Positions 1-8,699 of a stretch of DNA of 33,984 bases are shown piece by piece. Every line of letters begins with the position of its first letter. The first letter of the stretch is position 1. A program made the translations under genes and the position numbers. Below the pieces are notes generated by a model. The model ran no database searches and was not told the origin of the DNA. It saw only the letters and a list, made by a program, of their open reading frames with translations. Source of the stretch: Chrysochromulina tobinii (taxonomy: Eukaryota; Haptophyta; Prymnesiales; Chrysochromulinaceae); contig JWZX01001854.1 of assembly GCA_001275005.1 (NCBI GenBank), positions 1 through 33,984 of the forward strand, written 5' to 3'.

Positions 1-1476
1 CGCATCGCCGCGGCCATCGCCGTCGCCGCCGCCGCCGCCGCCGCCGGCGCCAGCGCCGCCGCCGCCGCCGCCCTCGCCCTCGCCCTTACGGCGCACCGCC
101 TCGGCGGCGGCGGCCTGGCGAGCCCACACCTCGACGCCGCTGATGGCCTCGCGCAGCAGCGCCGCCGCCTCCTGTCGCAGCCGCTCCTGACGCGCCGCCT
201 CGAGCGCCTCCGCCTCCGCCGCGGCCACCGCCTGCGCCGCGAGCTGCTCGACCGTTGCGGCACGATCGGCTTCATTCGGCGCGCCCGCGAGCGCGCGCCT
301 GGACGAGAGCGAGTCGAGGGCGCTGTGGTGAGCGCTTGCATGCAAGGCAGGTCATCAGTGGCAATCAACGTACCTGGACGAGAGCGAGTCGAGGGCGCTG
401 TGGTGAGCGCGTGCATGCAAGGCAGGTCATCAGTGGCAATCAACGTACCTGGACGAGAGCGAGTCGAGGAGGCTCGCATACGGCGCCGCGCCGCCGCTCA
501 TCGTGCCGCTCGCGCCGAGCGCCCTCGAACGCGCCGTCTCGGTTTGGACTGACGAACCCGAGAGGATTCCCACAGCCACCGACGAGGCGGACAGGACGCG
601 CCCCGTGTCGAGCAGCGCGCGACGAAGGAGGTACTCAGCCGTCTGGACCGCCAGCCGCGAATCGAGCAGCGCGCGGTTCAAGATGGTCTGCCCGAGCTGC
701 TCGAGGGCGTCGCGCGCGCCCTGTGCAAACGAGCGCAGCTCGAAATTCAGCTTAGATACGCTCTTGAGTGCTTCCGACTCGTAGCCGGCGGCCGCGGCTG
801 CCTCGGCGGCTTGCTTGCGCTCCGCCTCCTTGATCACGCCAAAGGCAGAGCGCAGCGCCTCCTCCTTCTCGCTGTCAATCAGCCGGCTGTACGTCGACTT
901 CGTCGCCTCCACCATCTCGTCCACCGACAGGCCACGCCCGTCGCGATCGAGCGACCACGGCTCCGGCCCGCCGCGCCGCATCCGCACGATGATCGGCGCG
1001 GGCGCGGCCTCGACAGCAGCGAGCACGTCTTCGAGCGCGCTCCAGCTCGCCTGGAGCTTGCTCTGGTACGTTCTGCCCTCCACCTCGGTGACATAGTCTC
1101 CCACCTCGAGCCGCCCGCTCGCAGACGCATTCAGGTTGTATGCGGCCGCCGAGCCGCCCTCGAGCACCTCCGAGATGAACACACCACGGCCCGAGGGGTT
1201 CTGAGCCAGCAGCAGTCCCAGCGGCTTGGTGGGCAGCACGACCTGGAACGCGCGACCCTGGCCGCGCTCGCTGCGCGGCTTCGCCTGCTGGGCCGAGGCG
1301 GCCGCACTGCGCGCCGCCTGAGCGCCAGCTTCTCGGGCGAGCGTGTCACCGCCAGACGATGGAGCGCACGCGCGAGGCGAAGTGAGTCGCGACGTCAATA
1401 GGACTGGTCGGCGGACGATCTGGGCACCGTGCACGGCTGCGACCGCGACCGCGACCAAGTATGTGAAGACCCTCAT
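1..1476 (-). CDS. PDZ-domain protein, probably plastid-targeted; 3' end outside window; spliced
   Basis: Exons read complement(<1..322, 374..397, 449..1476). The chosen start at 1476 gives MRVFTYLVAVAVAAVHG, a good ER-type signal peptide, followed by a basic Ser/Arg-rich stretch resembling a transit peptide. This bipartite form suggests a complex plastid. An upstream in-frame ATG lies at 1515. Residues about 77-165 form a PDZ-like domain (PLGLLLAQN, VFISEVLEGGSAA, VGDYVTEVEG). The rest is mainly Ala/Glu-rich helix, then a Gly-rich tail that runs off the left edge. Without splicing the frame stops at 430; removing two 51-nt introns keeps it open to base 1. PDZ domains bind peptides or link proteases to substrates; no protease domain is visible in this part. 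Domain call is good, function unknown. Confidence 0.72.
323..373 (-). other. spliceosomal intron B of PDZ gene (51 nt, phase 2), near-identical copy of intron A
   Basis: Same donor and acceptor as intron A, with one difference in 51 bases (position 336 against 411). The exon between the two introns is 24 nt (374-397), encoding an eight-residue unit of the type SALDSLSS. Confidence 0.75.
398..448 (-). other. spliceosomal intron A of PDZ gene (51 nt, phase 2)
   Basis: On the minus strand it starts GTACGT after CCAG and ends CTCACCACAG. Removing it, together with its twin at 323-373, avoids the stop at 430 and restores a frame open to the window edge. Confidence 0.75.
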
Positions 1477-1513
1477 TTGCGAGGTTGCGGAATATGTGCC
1501 TACCACAACGCTC

Positions 1514-2254
1514 ATGCATGATGCCGGTCCACTCCCCCGCCGATGCGATCTCGTGCAGCAACGCCCACGCGGCCTTCGACTGTTGGGCAAGGGTGTCGCG
1601 GTGCTGCCAGCAGCACTCACTTTGGAGCAGCAGCAGCAGCTCCTGCTTGACAGCATGCACGCGATGCCGGCGAGAAGGGCCAGCGGAGTGCACCTTGGCA
1701 ACAAGCAGCCTCCAAACTCTGCCTGGTGCTACGACAATGAATCTCGCGCGGCGCAGCAACGCCGCCCGCTGTGCCTCGACTACGCTCAGGAGCTGTTTGG
1801 CTGCTTGGGGCAGCAGCACCGCCTTGGCGCACTCTTTGAGGCGGACAACCGCGAGCAGAGCCGAAGCTTGCATCTGCTGCCGCTAATCGGGAAGCTGACC
1901 TTCCAAAATGTGTGGGCGCGGCTCTACTTGCCCACGGACGCACTGGGCTGGCATCGAGACCCATACCATAGCATCGCTGGCTGGGTGTGCATCATCAATC
2001 TAGGCGCCGACGTCACTGTCGCGTGGCGTCACGGCGGCCAAGGAGCGATGGTGCACAGGGCGCGGCTCGCTAGCGGCGATGTCATCTTCTTCAATGGCGA
2101 GATCTTAGAGCACGCCATTGAACAGGTGCACGAGGGCACGTGCCCGCCCTTTTTCTTTGCGGCCATGGGTGAGACTCCATACGTGCGCGTCGGCCTACAG
2201 ATGCGAGCTCAGGAGCCACCGGCACTGCTGGCCGCGCCGATCCGACAAGAATAA
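1514..2254 (+). CDS. AlkB-like 2OG-Fe(II) oxygenase
   Basis: 246 aa from the ATG at 1514. The family uses Fe(II), 2-oxoglutarate and O2 to remove alkyl groups from nucleic acids or, in some members, proteins. Visible residues: metal ligands His147 and Asp149 in GWHRD, distal His200 in EHAIEQV, and Arg225/Arg231 in RVGLQMR, an R-x5-R spacing as in AlkB. NVWARLYLPTDALGWHRD matches the usual strand before the HxD motif. The nucleotide-recognition lid is not obvious, so the substrate is open. The N-terminal segment encoded by 1574-1672 is duplicated in the J-domain gene. The start sits inside the 5' region of the divergent PDZ gene (ATGs at 1476 and 1515), so the real 5' end may be spliced or the two transcripts overlap. 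The stop codon lies within an AATAAA at 2250. Confidence 0.8.
   Translation: MHDAGPLPRRCDLVQQRPRGLRLLGKGVAVLPAALTLEQQQQLLLDSMHAMPARRASGVHLGNKQPPNSAWCYDNESRAAQQRRPLCLDYAQELFGCLGQQHRLGALFEADNREQSRSLHLLPLIGKLTFQNVWARLYLPTDALGWHRDPYHSIAGWVCIINLGADVTVAWRHGGQGAMVHRARLASGDVIFFNGEILEHAIEQVHEGTCPPFFFAAMGETPYVRVGLQMRAQEPPALLAAPIRQE
1574..1672 (+). repeat. 99-bp exact direct repeat, copy 1 (in AlkB gene)
   Basis: Identical base for base to 5977-6075 and read in the same frame in both genes, encoding RLLGKGVAVLPAAL and the following Gln/Leu helix up to MHAMPA. Confidence 0.95.
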
Positions 2255-2255
2255 A
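2250..2255 (+). promoter_or_regulatory. AATAAA, possible poly(A) signal overlapping the AlkB stop codon
   Basis: The canonical hexamer spans the TAA stop. If used, the 3' UTR would be very short. The convergent FKBP gene ends at 2540, leaving 285 bp that hold no gene I recognise, only GGGTC-rich short repeats near 2470-2490. Confidence 0.4.
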
Positions 2256-2539
2256 GAACATATTGCCGGCCTGCCGGGTACGTTATAGGAATAGGTCGCG
2301 TATTTAGCTTTCAATTTAGCTGGTCCGTTAACGCCTATGTCAACGGTGTCAAAGTCGTCAAGAATCGAGCGAGGACAAGAGGTGTTCGTGTTCTCTATCG
2401 TATCGGGAGGCGGTCCACGCGTCCCCGACCCCGACATGTCGATGTCCCGTCCCGCGTCCACCGGTCAGGTCTCCACGGGTCGGGTCGGGTCCGTGGTCGC
2501 ACCGTCGCCGCTCGGCTGTGATGCCCGCTGTCCGGCGGG

Positions 2540-3217
2540 TCAATACACTTGCTCCGCGTACTCGCACAGCAAAGACCTGCGCTTATTAGCATCCTTCTCG
2601 CTCATGCCGGCTGGGCGCAATATCGAGTCACAGCGGCCACTTCCGCCATCCACAAGGATGACGTCCACGAAGGCCGTTGCTCCTGGTCGAAGCACATAGG
2701 GCGCCTTGGCACCAACGTATCGTCCGGTTGGCCCATAGTTTATGCGCCGAATACCCGCGTCGAAGGCATTCGGCACGACAAGGCGTCGCCAGCCGCCCTC
2801 GCGCATACCCATGATTCCAGCGTCGATGCCGTTGGGTATGCGGTCCGTCGGCGTGCCCAGCACCCAGCTGTACGGCCGATTCTCTTGGAAGCTGTAGTCG
2901 GCGACAGGGCCGCTTCGAAAGCCGTCGGCCCAGATCTTGTAATGAGCGTACACTCGCTGACCGGCGCCGGGTTCGGGACCGTCGCCCAACACGAGGTCAA
3001 TGACGCGCACGCCCGACGAGCCCGCCAGCATGGCGCCGATGTTGGGCGCCTTGCTGAGCTCGTCGAGGCGTGCCAGCTCCGCGTCGCTCATGCCCTTGAA
3101 CGGACCCCACGTGACACGCTTAGAGGAAAGTTCTTGCGCAAATGCTGGCTGTTGTGGCAGGGACAGCCCCGCGGCTGCCGCCGCGAGTACTAGACGGCGT
3201 TGGTTGTCGAGGCGCAT
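2540..3217 (-). CDS. FKBP-type peptidyl-prolyl isomerase, thylakoid-lumen type
   Basis: 225 aa from the ATG at 3217, which gives MRLDNQRRLVLAAAAAG...AFAQ: a twin-arginine pair, hydrophobic core and AxA cleavage site, the pattern of thylakoid-lumen proteins imported by the Tat pathway. An in-frame ATG at 3343 adds 42 residues, rich in Ser, Pro and Lys, that could be the stroma-targeting part; no ER signal peptide is visible there, so an upstream exon may be missing. FKBP features: VLGDGPEPGAGQRVYAHYK, the central YSWVLG segment, and GMREGGWRRLVVPN, the core strand of the family. FKBPs isomerise Xaa-Pro bonds and act in photosystem assembly. It converges on AlkB and diverges from the 3361 gene. 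Confidence 0.82.
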   Translation of the reverse strand: MRLDNQRRLVLAAAAAGLSLPQQPAFAQELSSKRVTWGPFKGMSDAELARLDELSKAPNIGAMLAGSSGVRVIDLVLGDGPEPGAGQRVYAHYKIWADGFRSGPVADYSFQENRPYSWVLGTPTDRIPNGIDAGIMGMREGGWRRLVVPNAFDAGIRRINYGPTGRYVGAKAPYVLRPGATAFVDVILVDGGSGRCDSILRPAGMSEKDANKRRSLLCEYAEQVY

Positions 3218-3360
3218 GAAAAAGTTTCCCAAGTGTGAATTTAGGTGTTTACTTCTGAAACCCGGATTGGGAGCAGGTTCACGTTTAGAAAAAGGCGAGC
3301 ACACTTTGGAATGAAGCGGCGCGGGCGTGTGCGAGGTGTGCATGCGAGGTGTTGCCCTTC

Positions 3361-4005
3361 ATGCTTCTTCGTGCATGTCCGCCTCTCTTCACCTCTCATC
3401 GTCTCCATCGCCGAAACTTTGCGCTCCCTTTGCCAGCTTTCGCCCTGGCTGCAGTAAAATTTGGTGGTGCCGCCATATTGAAAAAGGTTGCGCTCTCAAA
3501 GGTCATGCAAAAGGTAGGACCGGACAAAATCCTTGGCGAGCTGCGTGCTCTCAACAATCAGCTGCGCTTGTCGGGCGTTCCATACGGTGCCAAGGTTGCA
3601 GATGCGTCAGAAGAGTCGCTGAATGTGCTGGAGCGCTCTCTTACGAACCTCAAGGGAGATGAAAGAGTTGGCGCTCTATGGACCTGGTACTCAACCCTTG
3701 AGAAGAAAAATCCATCACTTGCGGCGGCAGTGCTCAAAACGTGGCTCGAAACGCTCCCAGGAATGAAGTGGGCCTCGGTGCTGATGAGCAAGGGCAGCGG
3801 CAGCTCTGCCAGCGGCAGCAGTAGCACTGGCAGCGACACAAGCAGCAGCAGCAGCCGCAGCGCTGAAGCTGCGAGTCTAATGGACGCATCCGATGAAGCG
3901 AGCGTACGCGCGTCGTCGGTGCTGGAGGCAATCCGCAAAACGCACCCGGACGTGTTCAAGGAGTACTATGTGGTGCTCATACCACGCGAGGACGAGTCGG
4001 TATAG
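3361..4005 (+). CDS. unknown protein, possible organelle targeting, Ser-rich linker
   Basis: 214 aa from the first true ATG at 3361. The N-terminus (MLLRACPPLFTSHRLHRRNF) is basic, lacks acidic residues, and could be a mitochondrial or plastid presequence. It is followed by a hydrophobic Ala-rich stretch and a helical region (KVGPDKILGELRALNNQLR; WTWYSTLEKKNPSLAAAVLKTW). A Ser/Gly linker at about residues 142-165 separates it from a C-terminal helix ending HPDVFKEYYVVLIPREDESV. Coding quality is good, but I do not recognise the family. It is divergent from FKBP with 143 bp between start codons, so the two may share a promoter. Confidence 0.6.
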   Translation: MLLRACPPLFTSHRLHRRNFALPLPAFALAAVKFGGAAILKKVALSKVMQKVGPDKILGELRALNNQLRLSGVPYGAKVADASEESLNVLERSLTNLKGDERVGALWTWYSTLEKKNPSLAAAVLKTWLETLPGMKWASVLMSKGSGSSASGSSSTGSDTSSSSSRSAEAASLMDASDEASVRASSVLEAIRKTHPDVFKEYYVVLIPREDESV

Positions 4006-4605
4006 GGGCCGCGGGCCGACGGCGATCGCGCACGGCTTTGGAGCAGCCGCGGTGTGCTTTGGTGTGCTGGCAAGCTGGCGCTTCGGACCTTCGGCATTGT
4101 CATGGGATGACTCGCCCTTGGAGCCTGTCTGAGGTCTCATAGGCCCAGTCGCCGAGATTGTGCATCACAGTATAAGATCGGCTTTGTGAATGATCGCTCG
4201 CGCGTATCTTTTAACCTCTATGAATACCACATCACGTGAACGTAAGAACGTTTAAGAACGTATAAAGCCGGGCCGGTCCGTCGATCGCGATTGGATTCCG
4301 CATCATATTACGCTCTCGCTCATCGGGAGACGAGAGGCAACGGTACTGTACGGGCAAAGTCGATTGAAAGAGCGAAAAGCGTCCCCTTCGACGCTGCAGC
4401 TATTGGATCGAAACAGCTGAGTCCACAACGCAAGCATTCAAACGAGAAGTTAGCGGACCGCCGGGCGAACGGCGATCGGATGGAGTCTCTCCCCTGTGGC
4501 AGCATGCACGCTGAGAGAGGCAGCGCCTCAGCGCAGCCTCGTACACGAGCGCAAGCCGATACGCAAGCCGAGCGCGCCTACCATGGCGCCCACGTATGTG
4601 GGGCT
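4006..4605. other. intergenic stretch with TATA-like box and short AACGT repeats
   Basis: No convincing gene. Three GAACGT/AACGTAAG-type repeats at 4238-4262 lead into TATAAAG at 4261. A plus-strand frame from the ATG at 4480 (to 4782) follows it but is Arg/Ala/Gly-rich and runs antisense to the 3' end of the neighbouring gene, so I do not call it. Confidence 0.5.
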
Positions 4606-5541
4606 TCAGATGACCACTGCGATTGCAGGCCCGCCCGCGCTCAACGAGCCCACCGCTCGCGTCACTGGGGGAGACAGGGGTGGCAGGGTCGCTCTACCGC
4701 CCGTGCCCAAGGGCTGAACGGCAGAGGCGACGCCGACGTGGAAGCGCTTGGGAGCACTGGTGGGGGGAGCACGAGAAAGTGATGGATCGGTCTCGGCGGA
4801 GGCTGCGGCAACTTGGGCCTCTGAAGCGGCCTCCCCCGCGGAGGCCTCCCCCGATGGGAGCCTCGGGCTCTCCGAGTGCGCACCCCCCCCCCTGGGCGAG
4901 ACAGCTTGGGTTCCACCGCCCGTGCCCACAGGCTGGGCGGCAGAGACCGACACGTCCAACCCAACGTGGATACGTTTGGAAGCACTGTTGGGCGCACGAA
5001 TCTCGGCGGAGACCACTTGAGCCTCCGTACCGGCCTCATCTTCGGGGCCCTCCGACTGCCCACTGCCCCGGGGCGAGACGGTTTGAGCCTTCAGTCGAAA
5101 GCGATTCACAGGCTTCGTGGAAGAGCTCGTCGAGCTCAATATGGATCCTAAACGTTCGGGGCGCTCCTCCGTGCTGTCTGAGACCTGCTCAGTGCTCCTG
5201 CCACTGGCTGGCTTGGAATCCGTGCTGTCTAAGTCCTGCACACTTCTGCTATCACCAGCTGGGTTTGCACCAGGCGAGTGGTGGGTTGCGGCGGTCATCT
5301 CGGTCTCCGAAGAGGAGGGCCCGGCGGCGCCGGCCGGCCCAGTACGCATCGAGGCTCTGTCACCGACGCGTGAGGACGTCTCCGCGGTGTTCTGCTGGCC
5401 ATGTGGATTCCCGCACACCGCGTCACGATAAATGAAGCGGCGTCGGGAGATGCGGTCCATCAAAAGTACTGCGAGCGGCGTCGCGAGGATCGATACGCCA
5501 ATCGCGACGAGGCCGGCGATGTGGTGTGCAAATTCGTGCAT
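4606..5541 (-). CDS. single-pass membrane protein with degenerate repeats, unknown function
   Basis: 311 aa. The ATG at 5541 is chosen because it places MHEFAHHIAGLVAIGVSILATPL at the start: one transmembrane helix at residues 8-28, followed by positive residues (RISRRR), which favours a cytosolic C-terminus if it is a signal anchor. The rest is low-complexity Ser/Pro/Glu-rich sequence, probably disordered. It holds degenerate repeats built on KR-F/I-HVG, AQPVGTGG and VSPRGGG (around residues 147-180, 189-260 and 265-294). I recognise no family. It is divergent from the J-domain gene with about 345 bp between them. Confidence 0.58.
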   Translation of the reverse strand: MHEFAHHIAGLVAIGVSILATPLAVLLMDRISRRRFIYRDAVCGNPHGQQNTAETSSRVGDRASMRTGPAGAAGPSSSETEMTAATHHSPGANPAGDSRSVQDLDSTDSKPASGRSTEQVSDSTEERPERLGSILSSTSSSTKPVNRFRLKAQTVSPRGSGQSEGPEDEAGTEAQVVSAEIRAPNSASKRIHVGLDVSVSAAQPVGTGGGTQAVSPRGGGAHSESPRLPSGEASAGEAASEAQVAAASAETDPSLSRAPPTSAPKRFHVGVASAVQPLGTGGRATLPPLSPPVTRAVGSLSAGGPAIAVVI

Positions 5542-5886
5542 TGTGGTCGTAGCCCAGGAGTGCGCGCCGGTCGCGCCGCGTCCGGACGTGAGCCGCCGCG
5601 TGCGTGCGCGGCGTGGGAAGATCGGTGACGGAAGCGCTCGGAACGGCGTTTGTCGATAGGCGTTCCCACACACCGGAACTCGCCCTTGTGTCCCGGCTCC
5701 CCCCGCCGGAGTTTTCCCCGCCCCTAAACCGTCGAGTCTTTCTTGTGGCGGTCGTGTCTTCTACTGCCGCGGCGGGCGGCGGCGTCCGGGAATCAGCGCC
5801 TTGGGAGCTGGACGGTTCTGCGACCGAAGTCTCGGGCTCAACGACAGTTCCGTCGCCGCCGCCGCCAGACGACGACGCGGACGAAG
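5542..5886. other. presumed bidirectional promoter region
   Basis: Lies between the starts of the minus-strand membrane protein (5541) and the plus-strand J-domain gene (5887). It is GC-rich with C-tracts around 5700-5730. Open frames cross it on both strands, so one of the two genes could start further upstream; I see no splice junction that forces this. Confidence 0.4.
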
Positions 5887-8662
5887 ATGGAATCACGAGC
5901 GGCTCAACCTGGGACGCCTGCTCCTCCGCATTTCGATAGAAACGATCTACAGTGCGCGGCGGCGTCATCTTCGAAGCTTCGACTGTTGGGCAAGGGTGTC
6001 GCGGTGCTGCCAGCAGCACTCACTTTGGAGCAGCAGCAGCAGCTCCTGCTTGACAGCATGCACGCGATGCCGGCGTGGGCTGCGGCGTTGGCCGAGCCCG
6101 ATGAGGTAAGTGCCCGAGACGTTCCCGGCGGCTCGTCATCTTTTGAGTACGTCAAGGGCGAGGGCGTCGCATCGCTCGTTGATGGCCAGTGCCACTCATC
6201 GCATCTCCGCGAGCTCGCGCTGCGGCGCAAGGCGGGTGTGCTGCGTGCGCTCGTCGAGAGCGACGAGGACCCGCCAGCCTCGTCGTATGGCAGCGTGCCG
6301 GAGCTGCGTGCGGACTTTTCGTTGCCCTCGCAGTCCGAGCTCGAGGAGCTGCGCGCCCAACTCGGCGCCCATTTCTTGCTGGCTGGTTCGGAGAGGCTCC
6401 CCCCCTCTGACCAGCTGACTGTGCTCATGGGATCGTTCCAATCCGAATTGCAACGGTTGCTCCACTCTGTGCACGAGTGGTGTGAACACGCGCTCGCGGA
6501 GCAGCAAGATCTCGGGTGGGAGATCTCGCTCGTCTTCTCGATCGAGCTCAGCCAGGCGGCCAAGCGCATGCACACGCAACATGCGCAGATTGGGCTTAGC
6601 TTCCCGCCGCTGCCACGACAGCGCGCCGAGGCCCACGCCGCCGCCCACGCCGCCGCCCACGCCGCCGCCCACGCCACCGCCCACGCCCACGCCCACGCCC
6701 ACGCCGCCGCCCACTACGGCGCGCCGGTGGGCAGCATGCCTTCCGCCGCCACGGAGGCGGCCGCTGCCAATAGAGATGAGACGGCGCCAGGGGAGCTCGG
6801 CGAGATGGCGGCGGCGGCGGCGGCGGCGACGGCAGCCATGAGCGAGGCATTCGAAACGCTCGGCGCCGCCCAGCAGACCATAATGGAAGAGCTGAGCCTC
6901 GGGCTCGCCACCGCCAACGACGACGCCACCTCGCGTGCCGCCGAGTCTCGCAGCAAGACGGGCGGCACTGCCGCACGCCTATGCCGCTTCCTTCGTTCAC
7001 ACCTGCCCGCGGCGGCGCTGCGCTTCGCCGAGAGCGCTGAGCTGCTCCTCAAAGAGGCTGCCGAGGCCGCCAATGATGAACTCGAGCACGCGCATGCAAG
7101 CGGGGTTTCGTCACCCCCCGAGCCGAGTCGTTCCCTCGCGGCGTGGCGCGAGCGGCTGCGCGAGGTCAGATCTGAGATGAAACACTGATGGCATCTGATG
7201 ACCGCTGAAGACCGCTGAAGACCTCTGATGACCTCTGATGACCTCTGATGGCCTCTGATGACGCGAGCGGCTGCGCGACCTCTGCTTGCCTCTCACGACC
7301 TCTGCTTGCCTCCCTCATCAGGTACGAGACGACCTGACGGCGGTCATCGAGGCGCCCTCGATGCTCGCTGTGCGACGGCTCGACGCCCTGTCGCCGGCGA
7401 CCACCGAGCAGGCCGCGGGCGTCGTGTCGGGCCTGCAGGCCGCGACGGTGCGCTCGCAACGGCGCGTCCACCCGAGGGCTGATTGCCTGGCTCATCAGTA
7501 TGATTGCCTCCCTCATCAGGTGTGCACGCAGCGGCGCGTCCACCCGAGCATTCGCCTAGCTGAGTGTCGCGTGCAGCTCGGCTGGATGCATGGCAGCTCC
7601 GCGTACGGCGAGCGGACGGCGGATGGAGTGGTTCAGGCGGCGGCGCGGCGTGGCGCTTGGGAGAGCACTTCGGGCGCATTCACAGCGGGCTGGGACGAGC
7701 ACTGCGCCGCGTGCCTCTCATGCATCGAACGGGCGAGCGATGCTGTTGGACACGTGGTCAATGACGCGGCCGACGCAGCGCATGTGTCGGCGGAGGCGAT
7801 CCGCGACGAGTTACGGCGCGTCATCTCGCAGACGATCTCGGAGGCATCTCGGCCGATCCGCGACGAGTTACGGCGCGTCATCTCGCAGACGATCTCGGAG
7901 GCATCTCGGCCGCTCGAGCGGGAGGCGCGGCGCGTTGCCGCGCGTCTGGCGAGCGCTGAGGCGGCGACCAAGGAGGAGGCGGCGGCGGCGGCGGCGGCCG
8001 ATGCGGCGGCGACGGCGGGGGCGAAGGCGGCGTTCAAGCAGGCGACCACAGCGACGGCGAGGGAGGAGGCAAAGGAGAATGCCCCTGGAGGCCGTTCGGC
8101 TGTGGAAGGCCGTTCGGCTGTGGAAGGCCGTTCGGCTGTGGAAGGCCGTTCGGCTGTGGAAAGCCGTTCGGCTGTGGAGCGCGCCGAGTGGCGAGAGCGA
8201 CAGGAGCTCCTGCGCAAGCGCGAGGCATCCGAGGCGCGGCAAAAGGAGGCGGCCGTTGACATGATGCGCCGGCGCCAACACGAAGAGGCGACGCGCCAGC
8301 AGCAGCGGCAGCAGGTCGAGGAGCAGCAGGCACGCAAGGAGCGCGAGCGAGACGAGCGGCAGAGAGACGAGCAGTTGGAGCAGCAGCGGCGTGTTGAGCA
8401 GCAGCGTCGGCGGCAGCGCGAGGCAGCCTCGGAGGCACGTGCGGAAGCCGAAGCCGAGGCGCTCCGTGCACGCGCCGCCGAGGAGGACGCCTGGCAACAG
8501 TCCGAGCGGCTCGTTCGAGAGGCAGAGCGGCGCGCCGTCGAGCTCCGTGCCGCCGCAGCAGCGGCGAGCAAGGCCGACGCTCAGGAGCGTGCACGTGCGG
8601 AACGCCGACGTCGGGAGGGCGAGGAGCGTCAGTTTGCAGCCGCGCGGGAGCGCGAGCAAAGG

Positions 8663-8699
<37 letters not shown>

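Larger units (their letters stand above)
299..449 (-). repeat. 75-bp tandem exon-intron cassette
   Basis: The unit is a 24-nt exon piece plus a 51-nt intron. The 24-nt exon sequence is present at 299-322 and 374-397, and in a diverged form ending at 449. Two introns separate the three exon copies. The reading frame is kept because both exon unit and intron phase match. Confidence 0.85.

Noticed and set aside
4480-4782. plus-strand gene downstream of the TATAAAG at 4261
   Set aside because: Arg/Ala-rich composition and overlap with the antisense 3' coding end of the membrane protein gene.
5604-5939. plus-strand frame with an acidic C-terminus
   Set aside because: No ATG at its start and it cannot be joined in frame to the J-domain exon; ambiguous with both neighbours.
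5423-5968. minus-strand frame upstream of the membrane protein gene
   Set aside because: Ser/Gly/Pro-rich; ends out of frame with the membrane protein and no splice junction joins them.
6106-6189. 84-nt in-frame GTAAGT...CAG intron in J-gene exon 1
   Set aside because: The donor is excellent, but the segment reads as normal coding sequence and nothing requires its removal.
7190-7262. CRISPR-like repeats
   Set aside because: Short contiguous decamers without spacers inside a eukaryotic intron.
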